The position numbers and the translations under genes are program-made. Positions 41,112 to 50,343 of a DNA stretch of 64,000 bases are shown here, in pieces (the stretch's first letter is position 1; the number at the start of each line of letters is the position of its first letter). The notes beneath the pieces are model-generated. The model made no database searches and was not told the DNA's origin. It saw only the letters and a list, made by a program, of their open reading frames with translations. Source of the stretch: Neobacillus massiliamazoniensis (GTDB taxonomy: Bacteria > Bacillota > Bacilli > Bacillales > Cytobacillaceae); contig NZ_CVRB01000004.1 in the NCBI RefSeq assembly GCF_001048695.1, positions 744,001 to 808,000 on the forward strand. The letters are read 5' to 3'.

Positions 41112-42830
41112 TTAATCCTCCATTGTAGAAAGATCTCCTGTCGGCAGATCAAGTTCCCATGCTTTTAAAACACGTCTCATGATTTTACCGCTTCTTGTCT
41201 TTGGCAGCTTTTCACGGAATTCGATTTCCCTTGGGGCTGCATGGGCAGCGAGACCTAGTTTAACAAATTGTCTGATTTCTTCTTTCAGTTCATCAGACTG
41301 TTTATAACCATCTCTTAATGCAATAAAAGCTTTAATAATTTCCCCGCGCACAGGGTCTGGCTTTCCAATTACACCTGCTTCGGCTACTGCAGGATGTTCG
41401 ACAAGCTTACTTTCAACCTCAAACGGACCAACTCGTTCCCCTGATGTCATAATGACATCATCTACACGGCCCTGGAACCAGAAATAGCCATCCTCGTCCT
41501 TATACGCTGAATCCCCTGAAACATACCAGTCACCCGGCATAAAATATGATTCATATTTTTGCGGATTATTCCATATGGTATGCATCATGGATGGCCAGCC
41601 TTTTTTAATGGCGAGATTTCCCATTCGATATGGAGGTAACTCATTTCCTTGATCATCCACAATTGCGGCAACAACGCCGGGAATTGGTTTTCCCATTGAA
41701 CCCGGTTTAATCGGCATGCAAGGGTAGTTACTAATAAGCTGTGCACCTGTTTCCGTCATCCACCAGTTATCATGAATTCGTTTATTAAATACCTTGGATC
41801 CCCATTTCACGACTTCCGGATTCAAAGGCTCACCCACACTTAAAACGTGACGGAGACTGCTTAAATCATATTGCTTGACGAGTTCATCACCAGCACCCAT
41901 TAACATCCTAAACGATGTAGGAGCACTATACCAAACGGTCACGCCAAAATCCTCAATCATTTTATACCAATTTTGAGGGCTGAAGCGTCCCCCCATAATA
42001 ACATTGGATGTTCCGGTTAGCCATGGTCCAAAAATACCGTACGAGGTCCCTGTAACCCACCCCGGGTCCGCCGTGCACCAATATACATCGTCCTCTTTTA
42101 AATTCAACACCCATTTTGCGGTTTGATAATGTTGAAGCATTGCATTATGTACATGCAAGACTCCTTTTGGTTTCCCGGTAGAACCTGATGTATAATGAAG
42201 AATCAGCCCTTCCGTTTTCTCAACCCATTCAATTCTAAGCTCTTTGCTTGCTTCATCAAGTCTTTTTAAAAAATCAAAATAAGTCCCATTCTCGTCAATA
42301 TTTTTACCTACAAGGAAAATATGCTTTAAAGCTGGCAATTCGTTCACTGGAACTCGTTCCAGTAATTCTGGTGTCGTAACCAAAACTTTTGCCTCGCTGT
42401 CCTGCATACGGTCCCTTACTGCCCCTTCCATAAATGCTTCAAATAATGGACCCACGATGGCACCTAACTTAATGGCTCCCAGTACTGCAAAATAAAGCTC
42501 AGGCGAGCGCGGCATAAAGATAAAAACACGGTCCCCTTTTTCAACATCGCCATATGTTTTTAAGACATTACCCGCTTTATTGGATAACTCCTTCATTTCC
42601 TTAAAGGTGTATTTTTCATTTCGTGAAGCATCGCGATAATAAAGGGCAACCTTGTTTTTACGGAAGGTTGCTGCATGGCGATCAATGGCTTCATACGCCA
42701 TATTAACAAGACCCGTTTCACTCCAAGTGAATTCTTTTTCAGTTTCCTTCCAGCTAAAGTGCTTATAGGTTTCCTCATAATCTCTTAAATTATGATTCCC
42801 TTGCACTACTGGCAGCGCTTCCACTCTCAT
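41112..42830 (-). CDS. acsA: Acetyl-CoA synthetase
   Basis: 572 residues, the same length as B. subtilis AcsA and clearly collinear (GNHNLRDYEETYKHF at the start, GDLSTMED at the end). It activates acetate to acetyl-CoA via acetyl-AMP. Motifs: LHYTSGSTGKPKGVLHVH, WWMTETG, YVSGDSAYKDEDGYF, and the catalytic Lys in LPKTRSGKIMRR, which is the lysine acetylated by AcuA and deacetylated by AcuC/SrtN in B. subtilis. It is divergent from acuA, with a 17-bp palindrome between them. Confidence 0.97.
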   Translation of the reverse strand: MRVEALPVVQGNHNLRDYEETYKHFSWKETEKEFTWSETGLVNMAYEAIDRHAATFRKNKVALYYRDASRNEKYTFKEMKELSNKAGNVLKTYGDVEKGDRVFIFMPRSPELYFAVLGAIKLGAIVGPLFEAFMEGAVRDRMQDSEAKVLVTTPELLERVPVNELPALKHIFLVGKNIDENGTYFDFLKRLDEASKELRIEWVEKTEGLILHYTSGSTGKPKGVLHVHNAMLQHYQTAKWVLNLKEDDVYWCTADPGWVTGTSYGIFGPWLTGTSNVIMGGRFSPQNWYKMIEDFGVTVWYSAPTSFRMLMGAGDELVKQYDLSSLRHVLSVGEPLNPEVVKWGSKVFNKRIHDNWWMTETGAQLISNYPCMPIKPGSMGKPIPGVVAAIVDDQGNELPPYRMGNLAIKKGWPSMMHTIWNNPQKYESYFMPGDWYVSGDSAYKDEDGYFWFQGRVDDVIMTSGERVGPFEVESKLVEHPAVAEAGVIGKPDPVRGEIIKAFIALRDGYKQSDELKEEIRQFVKLGLAAHAAPREIEFREKLPKTRSGKIMRRVLKAWELDLPTGDLSTMED

Positions 42831-42886
42831 TCAAATTCCCCCTTTATGACTAATTGAGTTAATTATAGTATAAATAATAACTATTC

Positions 42887-42903
42887 ACAATTTTAAAAAT
42901 TGT
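42887..42903. promoter_or_regulatory. 17-bp palindrome in the acsA-acuA divergent promoter region
   Basis: ACAATTTT-A-AAAATTGT, perfect 8-bp arms, 57 bp upstream of acsA. It does not match the CcpA cre consensus; unknown operator, or chance in AT-rich DNA. Confidence 0.4.
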
Positions 42904-43037
42904 TATAACAAAAACAATTCTTGTATTTCGATATATTATTTAATACTTATGAAAATTTCGTTAAAACACTTATAAAGAGGAAAATTTATGTATAATAGAA
43001 TTGAAAACCTTTATAGATTTTTCCAGGTGGTGACCAG

Positions 43038-43670
43038 ATGGAACACAAAAAAACCTATAATGCAAAGGAATTGAAAACTCCTCATGGGACCTTATTTATC
43101 GAAGGCCCGATTTCTTCTAATAAACTGGCAGGCTTTGAATTTCATGAAGACTTAGTTGCTTTTCGACCACATAACCAGCAGCATAAAGCTTTAATTGGAA
43201 TTGCGGACCTTGATGAAGGAAGAATTATTATTGCAAGACATCGAAATACGATCGTAGGGTATGCTACCTTTCTCTATCCCGACCCGCTAGAAAGATGGTC
43301 TGAAGGCAAAATGGATAACTTAATAGAATTAGGGGCCATTGAAGTAATCCCTTTGTTTAGAGGGTGCTCCGTCGGGAAAAATCTTCTAATTGTCTCGATG
43401 ATGGATGATGCAATGGAAGATTATATTATCATTACAACTGAGTACTATTGGCACTGGGATTTAAAAGGAACAAAATTAAATGTTTGGGAGTATCGCAAAG
43501 TCATGGAGAAAATGATGAATGCAGGGGGACTTGAGTGGTATGCCACCGATGATCCGGAAATTTGCTCACACCCTGCTAATTGTTTAATGGCTAAAATTGG
43601 GGAACGCATCGATACTGAATCTATCCAAAGATTTGATCGTCTCCGTTTTATGAATCGTTTCATGTACTAA
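43038..43670 (+). CDS. acuA: Protein acetyltransferase AcuA
   Basis: 210 residues, full length. GNAT-type enzyme that acetylates and inactivates acetyl-CoA synthetase in B. subtilis. The region around ELGAIEVIPLFRGCSVGKNLL (~95-115) is the GNAT acetyl-CoA-binding segment (R-G-x-x-x-G-K). It opens MEHKKTYNAKELKTPHGT. TATAAT at 42991-42996 is a likely -10. It is separated from acuB by 440 bp of repeat DNA, unlike the compact B. subtilis operon. Confidence 0.94.
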   Translation: MEHKKTYNAKELKTPHGTLFIEGPISSNKLAGFEFHEDLVAFRPHNQQHKALIGIADLDEGRIIIARHRNTIVGYATFLYPDPLERWSEGKMDNLIELGAIEVIPLFRGCSVGKNLLIVSMMDDAMEDYIIITTEYYWHWDLKGTKLNVWEYRKVMEKMMNAGGLEWYATDDPEICSHPANCLMAKIGERIDTESIQRFDRLRFMNRFMY

Positions 43671-43677
43671 ATACGAA

Positions 43678-43992
43678 AAGCTTAATGCTTCCGTTTAGCG
43701 CCGTATGGACTGGAGCGCTTCGACTGAGATAAAGGAAACACGGAGAGCGAAGCAACTGCATTGAAAAATCCTCAAGAATTACATCTATGAATAAACATCA
43801 TGAAGCTTTGCGACGAGCTGAACAGCTGCTTCCTCGAATAGGCTATGGCGCAGGAGCACTTCGCGATCCGATGTTGACTTATCGTAGGGAGAAGAGCGAA
43901 GTACACTAGGCGCTGGGTGCCTCCGCCGAAAAACTACGTTTTTCGGCGCGCGAGGTATCGCTTCCGAAGCTTACTCTTATGGAGCTAGACAA
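43678..43992. repeat. Composite dispersed repeat between acuA and acuB
   Basis: Right part (from about 43908) has the family B variant with TCCGCCGAAAAAC / GTTTTTCGGC hairpin, GCTTCCGAAGCTTACTCTTATGGAGC and CTAGACAATTCTCGAAGTC. The left part (GGAGCGCTTCGACTGAGATAAAGG, in two pieces, to TAGGGAGAAGAGCGAAG) is a different GC-rich segment seen only here in this window. No ORF of note. Confidence 0.7.
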
Positions 43993-44114
43993 TTCTCGAA
44001 GTCGAATTTTATATTTTCTTATCTAACGAAAAGAAAAAGCGCCTTGCACTAGTTGTTGGAGCAAGACACTATGATTTTTTCGGCAAAAATCTTTGTTGTT
44101 TGGGGGATTTTCTA

Positions 44115-44762
44115 ATGATCATTGAAGAGATTATGAAAACAGAAATTGCTACCCTATTTCCAACCAATACAATTGCAGATGCCATGGAATTAATGGAAGT
44201 AAAGCGTATCCGCCATATTCCTATTGTGAATGCAGAAAATCATCTAGTTGGGCTTGTAACCGTTGCAAAAATTAGGGAGGCCACTCCTTCCATTTTTCAT
44301 GCAAATGAACATCTTGAAGATATGAAAAAAACAATTGATACCATTATGGAACATGATGTCATCACAGGCCATCCTCTTGATTTTGTTGAGGAAGTTGCCG
44401 GTCTATTCTATGAGCATAAAATTAGCTGTATGCCGATTATCAATAATCAAAAATTAGTAGGGATTATCACTGAAACAGATTTGCTACGAACAATGGTGGA
44501 ATTAACAGGAGTCAATCAACCAGGCTCACAAATCGAAATTAAAGTGCCTAATATAACAGGTGTTCTTAGTGATATTGCCGGGGTTATCAGTAAGCGGAAA
44601 GCTAATATTTTAAGTGTAATGGTTTATCCCGATAAAGAGGATAATCATAATAAAATCATTATTGTCAGGGTGCAATTAATGAATCCAACAGGTCTCATTG
44701 AGGATTTAAAAAAAGCCGGATATCATGTACTCTGGCCTAATTTACCGGGGATTACATTATGA
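44115..44762 (+). CDS. acuB: Acetoin utilization protein AcuB (CBS-ACT)
   Basis: 215 residues from ATG at 44115, seven bases after TGGGGGAT. Two CBS domains (IRHIPIVNAENHLVGLVT, ISCMPIINNQKLVGIITETDLL) are followed by an ACT-like domain (~140-212, IEIKVPNITGVLSDIAGVI). It was named from acetoin growth phenotypes; it is probably a regulatory ligand sensor. Its TGA overlaps the acuC ATG (44759-44762), so acuB-acuC are coupled. Confidence 0.93.
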   Translation: MIIEEIMKTEIATLFPTNTIADAMELMEVKRIRHIPIVNAENHLVGLVTVAKIREATPSIFHANEHLEDMKKTIDTIMEHDVITGHPLDFVEEVAGLFYEHKISCMPIINNQKLVGIITETDLLRTMVELTGVNQPGSQIEIKVPNITGVLSDIAGVISKRKANILSVMVYPDKEDNHNKIIIVRVQLMNPTGLIEDLKKAGYHVLWPNLPGITL

Positions 44763-45949
44763 AAAATGGCTGTTCGTTTGTTTTCTCAGAACAATTACTA
44801 AACTATAAATTTAGTAGCCAACATCCTTTCAATCAATTCCGGCTAAAACTGACAGTCGATCTTCTTAATCGAATCAATGCCTTAGATTCGAATCAAATCA
44901 TCCCGCCAAGAATGGCATCAGTGGAAGAACTATCCCTTATCCATGACCCAAGCTACATAGAGGCAGTTACAAAAGCAGGGCATGGTCAGTTATCTAGTGA
45001 AATAGCAGAAAACTATGGCTTAGGAACTGAGGATACACCTATATTTCCTAACATGCATGAAGCCAGTTCTCTTCTTGTGGGTGGCACCTTAACCGCTGTC
45101 GATCAGGTCATGACGGGCAAAGCGCTCCATGCGCTTAATCTTGGCGGCGGGCTGCATCACGGCTTCCGCGGAAAAGCCTCTGGATTTTGTATTTATAATG
45201 ACAGTTCTGTTGCCATTAAGTATATTCAGGAAAAGTATAATGCGCGTGTGTTATATGTTGACACCGATGCCCATCATGGAGATGGGGTTCAGTGGTCCTT
45301 TTATGACGATCCTAACGTTTGTACCCTCTCTATACATGAAACAGGGAGATACTTATTTCCAGGAACAGGGAATATCAACGAAAGAGGGCAAGGCAAAGGC
45401 TACGGCTACTCCTTTAATATTCCTGTTGATGCTTTTACCGAGGATGAATCATGGCTTTATGCTTATACTCATGCCTTAAGAGAAGTTGCCGCTTTCTTTA
45501 AACCTGATGTCATCTTGACGCAAAATGGAGCGGATGCCCACTATTACGATCCCTTGACACATTTATCCTCCACGATGAGGATATATCGCGAAATTCCAAA
45601 GCTTGCCCATGAAATTGCCCATCAATATTGTAACGGCAGATGGATTGCAGTGGGCGGCGGCGGATATGACATATGGAGAGTAGTTCCTCGAGCTTGGGCT
45701 CTTATCTGGCTCGAGATGACTGAAAACTCAAACTGTTATGGAAGTTTACCTGCATCCTGGGTTGATTATTGGCAGAAAATATCGCCCGTTGAATTACCGA
45801 AGGAGTGGGACGATCCGGATGATTTATATCGGCCGATTCCAAGAAAAGCTGAAATCACAGAAAAAAACTTATTAACACTTGATAAAGCACTTTATCCGAT
45901 TCGAAGCCAGCAAAAAAGTCCGAAAATGAACGAAAACGAGCCAGCTTAA
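44759..45949 (+). CDS. acuC: AcuC, class I/II histone-deacetylase-like protein
   Basis: 396 residues, close to the B. subtilis protein. Zn-dependent deacetylase fold: catalytic His pair in LNLGGGLHHGFRGKASGF, zinc ligands in YVDTDAHHGDGVQ and the Asp of QNGADAHYYDPL, and GGGGYDIWRVVPRAW at the end of the core. It deacetylates AcsA to restore activity. ATG at 44759 overlaps the acuB stop. Confidence 0.95.
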   Translation: MKNGCSFVFSEQLLNYKFSSQHPFNQFRLKLTVDLLNRINALDSNQIIPPRMASVEELSLIHDPSYIEAVTKAGHGQLSSEIAENYGLGTEDTPIFPNMHEASSLLVGGTLTAVDQVMTGKALHALNLGGGLHHGFRGKASGFCIYNDSSVAIKYIQEKYNARVLYVDTDAHHGDGVQWSFYDDPNVCTLSIHETGRYLFPGTGNINERGQGKGYGYSFNIPVDAFTEDESWLYAYTHALREVAAFFKPDVILTQNGADAHYYDPLTHLSSTMRIYREIPKLAHEIAHQYCNGRWIAVGGGGYDIWRVVPRAWALIWLEMTENSNCYGSLPASWVDYWQKISPVELPKEWDDPDDLYRPIPRKAEITEKNLLTLDKALYPIRSQQKSPKMNENEPA

Positions 45950-45967
45950 TAAACTGACTCGTTTTTT
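45936..45967 (+). terminator. Terminator of acuC
   Basis: GAGCCAG-9 nt-CTGACTC followed by GTTTTTT; starts within the last acuC codons. Confidence 0.7.
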
Positions 45968-46052
45968 AATGAGTAATTTTGTTCAATTATTCACTTTCAA
46001 TCGGACCTTAATGAGACATAATCCAGATTAATCTGTTAGATACGTGATTTTT

Positions 46053-47051
46053 TTATTTCGTTGATTGCCGATGTTCAATTCGATGCGGAAGTATAATGAT
46101 TTGCTCACTCACTTCTTCTTTGTTCATCAATTTTGTCAGCAAACGCATGGCAACCGCACCAATATCATATAATGGCTGGACAATCGTTGTAAGCTGAGGC
46201 CGTACCATTAAAGAGAGCCTTGTATTGTCAGAAGTAATAACCTCAAAATCCTCTGGAATTTTAAAGCCCTTATCCTCAGCACCGTGAACAATTCCAAGAG
46301 CCATTTCATCTGCGCCGACAAAGATGGCTGTTGGTCTTGCTTGTATCTCTAATAATTTATCGAAAGCTTCTAAACCGGAATCGTACGTATAGTCCCCTTC
46401 AACAATTAATTCTTCATTAAATGGTATTCCAGCTTCCTGAAGCGCCCTCTGATACCCTTTAAGCTTTTTCATGGAATTCTTTGGTTCGTGTAATGGTCCG
46501 ACAATAAAAGCAATATTTCTATGACCCTTTTCAATAAATTCCTTTACCGAATCGAAAGCAGCTTGTTCATAATCAATATTAACAGAAGCGATTTTTCCAG
46601 ATTCTTCAAAAGAACCAGCTAGAACAATGGGAACTGGTGATTTTTCAAATTCTTCAACATGTTCTTCCGTAATATGACCGCTCATAAAGACCAATCCATC
46701 CACTTGTTTACCCAACATCGTATTCAACAAATGCAATTCCTTTTCCTTATTTTGGTCAGAATTACTTAGGATAATGTTGTATTTATACATCGTAGCAATA
46801 TCTTCAATCCCACGAGCTAATTCTGCAAAAAAGATATTAGAGATATCGGGAATAATCACACCAACTGTTGTTGTCTTTTTACTTGCTAGACCCCTGGCTA
46901 CAGCATTTGGGCGATACCCCAATCTTTCAATTACTTCTAATACTTTTTTTCTAGTCACTGGTTTTACGTTTGGATTTCCATTTACAACACGTGAAACAGT
47001 TGCCATTGAAACATTTGCTTCTCTAGCAACATCATAGATCGTAATATTCAT
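46053..47051 (-). CDS. ccpA: Catabolite control protein A
   Basis: 332 residues from ATG at 47051 (AAGGAG ten bases upstream). LacI-family HTH MNITIYDVAREANVSMATV and SRVVNGNPNVK, hinge helix NAVARGLASKKT, then a periplasmic-binding-type core (VGVIIPDISNIFFAELARG). With HPr-Ser46-P it controls carbon catabolite genes including ackA and acsA in B. subtilis. It precedes aroA as in B. subtilis, but a terminator-like hairpin separates them here. Confidence 0.96.
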   Translation of the reverse strand: MNITIYDVAREANVSMATVSRVVNGNPNVKPVTRKKVLEVIERLGYRPNAVARGLASKKTTTVGVIIPDISNIFFAELARGIEDIATMYKYNIILSNSDQNKEKELHLLNTMLGKQVDGLVFMSGHITEEHVEEFEKSPVPIVLAGSFEESGKIASVNIDYEQAAFDSVKEFIEKGHRNIAFIVGPLHEPKNSMKKLKGYQRALQEAGIPFNEELIVEGDYTYDSGLEAFDKLLEIQARPTAIFVGADEMALGIVHGAEDKGFKIPEDFEVITSDNTRLSLMVRPQLTTIVQPLYDIGAVAMRLLTKLMNKEEVSEQIIILPHRIEHRQSTK

Positions 47052-47247
47052 GCACAACACGCTCCTTAAACGTTACATCGTTTTCATTATTTTACAGCAG
47101 GATTAAAAAACTTAGTCATTCTTTCTGTTTTGCTCCCCTGTATCTGCTTTTATTGTTTGTGATAATGTAAACATAATCATGTAACTAATGATACGACATT
47201 AAAAGAAATGCCGCAATTGCATTTGAAGCTATTTTCTTTAAATAATA

Positions 47248-47281
47248 ATAACCTTCTGCATTTTACTGCAGAAGGTTTTTC
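47248..47281 (-). terminator. Terminator between aroA and ccpA
   Basis: AACCTTCTGCA-8 nt-TGCAGAAGGTT; symmetric, next to the aroA stop. T-rich on both strands. Confidence 0.75.
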
Positions 47282-47295
47282 ATTACAGGATATGT

Positions 47296-48372
47296 CTATA
47301 ATCTAACAAAATTAGATGCAAGCAATTCATTATAGAATTTATCGAATTGGTTAAGGTCCATTTGCTGTTGGGAATCCGAAAGGGCTACAGCTGGATCCGG
47401 ATGTACTTCGGCCATTATTCCGTCTGCACCTATCGCAAGAGCTGCCTTCGCACAAGGTAGGAGTAAGTCTCTTCTACCGGTCGAATGGGTCACATCCACC
47501 ATTACCGGTAAATGTGTTTCTTGCTTCAAAATCGGAACCGCAGAAATGTCCAGTGTATTTCTTGTTGCCTTTTCATACGTTCTAATACCACGCTCGCAAA
47601 GAATAATTTGCCCATTTCCTTGAGACATAATATATTCCGCCGCATTAATAAATTCTTCTATTGTTGCCGCTAACCCTCTTTTTAACAAGACAGGTTTATT
47701 GACTGCACCGGCTGCTTTTAATAATTCAAAATTTTGCATGTTACGGGCGCCAATTTGAATGACATCGATGTAATCGCAAGCCATTTCAATGTCAGCTGGA
47801 TTCACAATTTCACTGATTACAGCCATATCATATTCTACAGCAACTCGTTTTAAAATTTTCAATCCCTCTACGCCCAATCCTTGGAAATCATAAGGGGATG
47901 TCCGTGGCTTATAGGCGCCGCCTCGAAGCAACTTTAAACCTTTCTCTTTCATCAATTTAGCAACAGTTGCCACCTGCTCATAGGACTCAACAGAACATGG
48001 ACCAAAAACAAAATGTGGCTTCCCATCGCCAATATTTTCACTTTTTAAAGTAACAATCGTATCTTCAGGCTTCTTCTTTCTTGAGACAAGTAAGGCTTTC
48101 TTGTGATCATCCTTCTGCAAGTCTAATCCCGCCTTGAAAATTTCCTTAAAAATATGGTCAATGGTGGAATTATCAAATGGCCCATCGTTTTGGTCTTTAA
48201 TTTTATCAAGCATCATTCTTTCGCGGACTGGATCAAAACGGTAAACCCCCTGACTTCCTTTTACCCGTCCAATCTCTTGGACGAGTAGAGCTCTTTCATT
48301 GATCAGCCTTAACAGTTCCATGTTTACTTCGTCAATACGTATCCTTAATTCATCCAATTCATTATTGCCCAT
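47296..48372 (-). CDS. aroA: Bifunctional chorismate mutase / DAHP synthase
   Basis: 358 residues from ATG at 48372 (MGNNELDELRIRIDEVN). The N-terminal AroQ-type chorismate mutase domain (~1-85, LINERALLVQEIGRVKG) also acts as the feedback sensor. The DAHP synthase barrel covers ~105-350: FGPCSVESYEQV, LRGGAYKPRTSPYDFQGLG, HLPVMVDVTHSTGRRDL and EVHPDPAVALSDS. First committed step of aromatic synthesis. The RBS (AAAGGG) is somewhat far from this ATG, but alignment with the B. subtilis protein supports the start. Confidence 0.96.
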   Translation of the reverse strand: MGNNELDELRIRIDEVNMELLRLINERALLVQEIGRVKGSQGVYRFDPVRERMMLDKIKDQNDGPFDNSTIDHIFKEIFKAGLDLQKDDHKKALLVSRKKKPEDTIVTLKSENIGDGKPHFVFGPCSVESYEQVATVAKLMKEKGLKLLRGGAYKPRTSPYDFQGLGVEGLKILKRVAVEYDMAVISEIVNPADIEMACDYIDVIQIGARNMQNFELLKAAGAVNKPVLLKRGLAATIEEFINAAEYIMSQGNGQIILCERGIRTYEKATRNTLDISAVPILKQETHLPVMVDVTHSTGRRDLLLPCAKAALAIGADGIMAEVHPDPAVALSDSQQQMDLNQFDKFYNELLASNFVRL

Positions 48373-48642
48373 CGTTCGTCCCAGCCCTTTCTGTTCAAAC
48401 ATTAACATAATCGTTTAGTTTGCTTTATCCTATGGTAACCTAGATTGTGAATTTTTTAAACATTTTTATAATTAGGCTTTATTATAACGAAAAAAAATTT
48501 CTTTGTCACGCCTTTTTTCTTTAATAATTAAACGCTTTTAAGCACTAAAGCAATTTTGATATATAATAAAATAATATATGGCATGTTAGATAAGAATGTG
48601 CAAGCCATTCATATGTTTTTTCTAATTCCATTTAAGTCAAAG

Positions 48643-48670
48643 GCACCCAAGATACTCCAGGATGCCTTCG
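48643..48670 (-). terminator. Terminator of ytxJ
   Basis: Minus strand: AAGGCA-...-TGCCTT hairpin with TTTGACTT tail after the ytxJ stop. The rest of the 48373-48676 gap holds only AT-rich aroA upstream sequence. Confidence 0.5.
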
Positions 48671-48676
48671 TACTAT

Positions 48677-49009
48677 CTACTTACTTACAGAATTTGCACT
48701 TGTCAAAGAACGATTTGTAATTTTCCAATGAGAGGTATTCCAATGAGCCTGCCCATGTAAAAAAAGGATCGCTTGTGGTGATTCATGCTTAATTTGAAAT
48801 CTCACTGCAATATCATTGGACAGCGGTCGTGCATCTTGAATGGCTAAATAGTAGGCAGGAGTATCCTGGTTTTCATCAGAAAATTTTTGATATTCTACAT
48901 AGGCAGCATGACTGATTGGACATGTTAAACTATGTTTTAACAGAAAAAATTTCTCTTCCTTTGCCAATAATTCATTTAATTGTTCAAGTGAATCTATTTT
49001 TTTTAGCAT
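48677..49009 (-). CDS. ytxJ: Bacillithiol-system thioredoxin-like protein YtxJ
   Basis: 110 residues from ATG at 49009 (GGAGGT nine bases upstream); a longer frame merely reads through the adjacent repeat. Thioredoxin fold with a monothiol-type site KHSLTCPISHAAYVEY (~27-42) and ESPQAILF (cis-Pro region). Proposed bacilliredoxin-like role. In B. subtilis ytxJ follows ytxG-ytxH in a stress operon. Here a family B repeat and a hairpin separate it from ytxH. Confidence 0.88.
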   Translation of the reverse strand: MLKKIDSLEQLNELLAKEEKFFLLKHSLTCPISHAAYVEYQKFSDENQDTPAYYLAIQDARPLSNDIAVRFQIKHESPQAILFLHGQAHWNTSHWKITNRSLTSANSVSK

Positions 49010-49028
49010 CCCTAAATACCTCCATATT

Positions 49029-49155
49029 AAGAAAAGTGCAAGCTCCTTGCTCAACCCCGACAAGCATAAGACGAGCCGGCAGGAAGGGTGCTTTTTAACC
49101 TTCATGACGGATTGGCTGTAGACCATCGAGGGGCTAGGCGCTGGAGCTAGACAAT
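49029..49155. repeat. Family B dispersed repeat, diverged copy
   Basis: GAAAAGTGCAAGCTCCTTG start, CATAAGACGAGCCGGC, AACCTTCATGACGGATTGGC and GGGGCTAGGCGCTGGAGC; ends about 20 bp from the ytxJ start codon. Confidence 0.8.
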
Positions 49156-49196
49156 TCTCAAAGTCGAATTTTATAATCCCTTATAAAATAAACGGT

Positions 49197-49224
49197 GAAG
49201 TCATTTTATCACTTCACCGCTCGT
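49197..49224 (-). terminator. Hairpin after ytxH
   Basis: GGTGAAG-11 nt-CTTCACC, minus-strand tail GTTTATTTTAT; about 30 bp after the ytxH stop. Confidence 0.55.
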
Positions 49225-49252
49225 ATAACAAATATTCAGTACTATCTTCTTC

Positions 49253-49729
49253 TTATTGCTTTACCTTGTTTTCTTCCTCATCTAACGCCTTTTTGGCTTC
49301 TTCAATCTTCTTTTGAATATCAGAGCGCCCCAGTGAAGTTCCTTCAGAATTCATTCTTTCAGCAGTCCCGCCAATTGGAATAAAATTTATTTCTGATTCA
49401 TCTTTATTGCCGGTATTTGTTCTTTTCTTTGCCTTATTGATTATGTCAGTGGACTGTTGAACTAAGCCTTGAGAAAAGGATGACGTCTTCGAAATGATTA
49501 ATCCACTTTTGTTAGTAGCATTTTCACGTAATTGAGCAGTTTTGCCCAATAAAGAGCCAGCTTGCGTACAAATGGTGCCCCTAAACTCTTTCCCCGTTTT
49601 AGGTGATAAAAGTAAAGCCGCTGCGGCCCCAACTACTCCTCCAATGAATACACCAAATAAAAAATGATTCGATGATTTCTCGTTTTTATTTTGTATCGTT
49701 TCTCTTGATTCATACTCTCGAGCAGGCAT
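49253..49729 (-). CDS. ytxH: YtxH family general stress protein
   Basis: 158 residues from ATG at 49729 (AAAGGAGGT upstream). One membrane segment with the family signature FLFGVFIGGVVGAAAALLLSPKTGKEFR (~27-54, in two pieces), then a hydrophilic tail with coiled-coil propensity and an acidic C-terminus (EEAKKALDEEENKVKQ). In B. subtilis the operon is sigma-B/sigma-H dependent; I did not see a clear sigma-B promoter. It starts 22 bp after the ytxG stop. Confidence 0.85.
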   Translation of the reverse strand: MPAREYESRETIQNKNEKSSNHFLFGVFIGGVVGAAAALLLSPKTGKEFRGTICTQAGSLLGKTAQLRENATNKSGLIISKTSSFSQGLVQQSTDIINKAKKRTNTGNKDESEINFIPIGGTAERMNSEGTSLGRSDIQKKIEEAKKALDEEENKVKQ

Positions 49730-49751
49730 CAAAAAACCTCCTTTAGAAAAA

Positions 49752-50210
49752 TTATCTTGATCGAACCCTTTGAACATCTTGGGAAATCTCTTTTTTTGCT
49801 TGTTTTCTTTCTTTCCATTTATCTTTTATTTCTAATAAAATATCACTCCACTGCATGATTTGCGAGATTTTTTCTTTATTTTTTTCAACTTGGCGGTCGA
49901 ATGTATGGGTAATGTTTTGCAGTGTCCCGTTAAATTTCGTAACAGTCTCACCTACATCCTTAACCGCATCCACTACACTATTTAAACTTTCTGATTTCTG
50001 CTGTATATCGTCAGCAAGAGCGTTTGTCTTTTGTAATAAGGTTGTAGTTTCCGATGTAACCCCTTCAAGCTGTTTTTCTAAACCACTTAGAGTTTTTGAG
50101 ACATTTGTCATCGTCTCCTGAAGGTATGTAAGAGTCTTGGAAATATAAATCACAAGTACCAAAAACGCAATGGCAATCAAGGCCACGCTTAAGTATAAAA
50201 TCATTTGCAT
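49752..50210 (-). CDS. ytxG: DUF948 general stress protein YtxG
   Basis: 152 residues. N-terminal membrane anchor (MILYLSVALIAIAFLVLVIYI), then the DUF948 coiled-coil (~25-115, repeated T/L/S heptads) and a basic tail. ATG at 50210 follows GGAGG; a second ATG two codons later is possible. Function unknown; probable envelope protein induced by stress together with YtxH. Confidence 0.85.
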   Translation of the reverse strand: MQMILYLSVALIAIAFLVLVIYISKTLTYLQETMTNVSKTLSGLEKQLEGVTSETTTLLQKTNALADDIQQKSESLNSVVDAVKDVGETVTKFNGTLQNITHTFDRQVEKNKEKISQIMQWSDILLEIKDKWKERKQAKKEISQDVQRVRSR

Positions 50211-50343
50211 CCTAAAACCTCCGCACTATCTTATGATTATGTATTGCCTATTCATTTTAAATATAAACCCCCGAACACTATCTTATAATACTTCCTTATT
50301 TTTGTCTCGTTTTCCTTCTATATGTTTGAAATTTTCTGTAGAT

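Noticed and set aside
47060..47100. CcpA cre site upstream of ccpA
   Set aside because: TGAAAACGATGTAA on the minus strand matches only part of the consensus; too weak to list.
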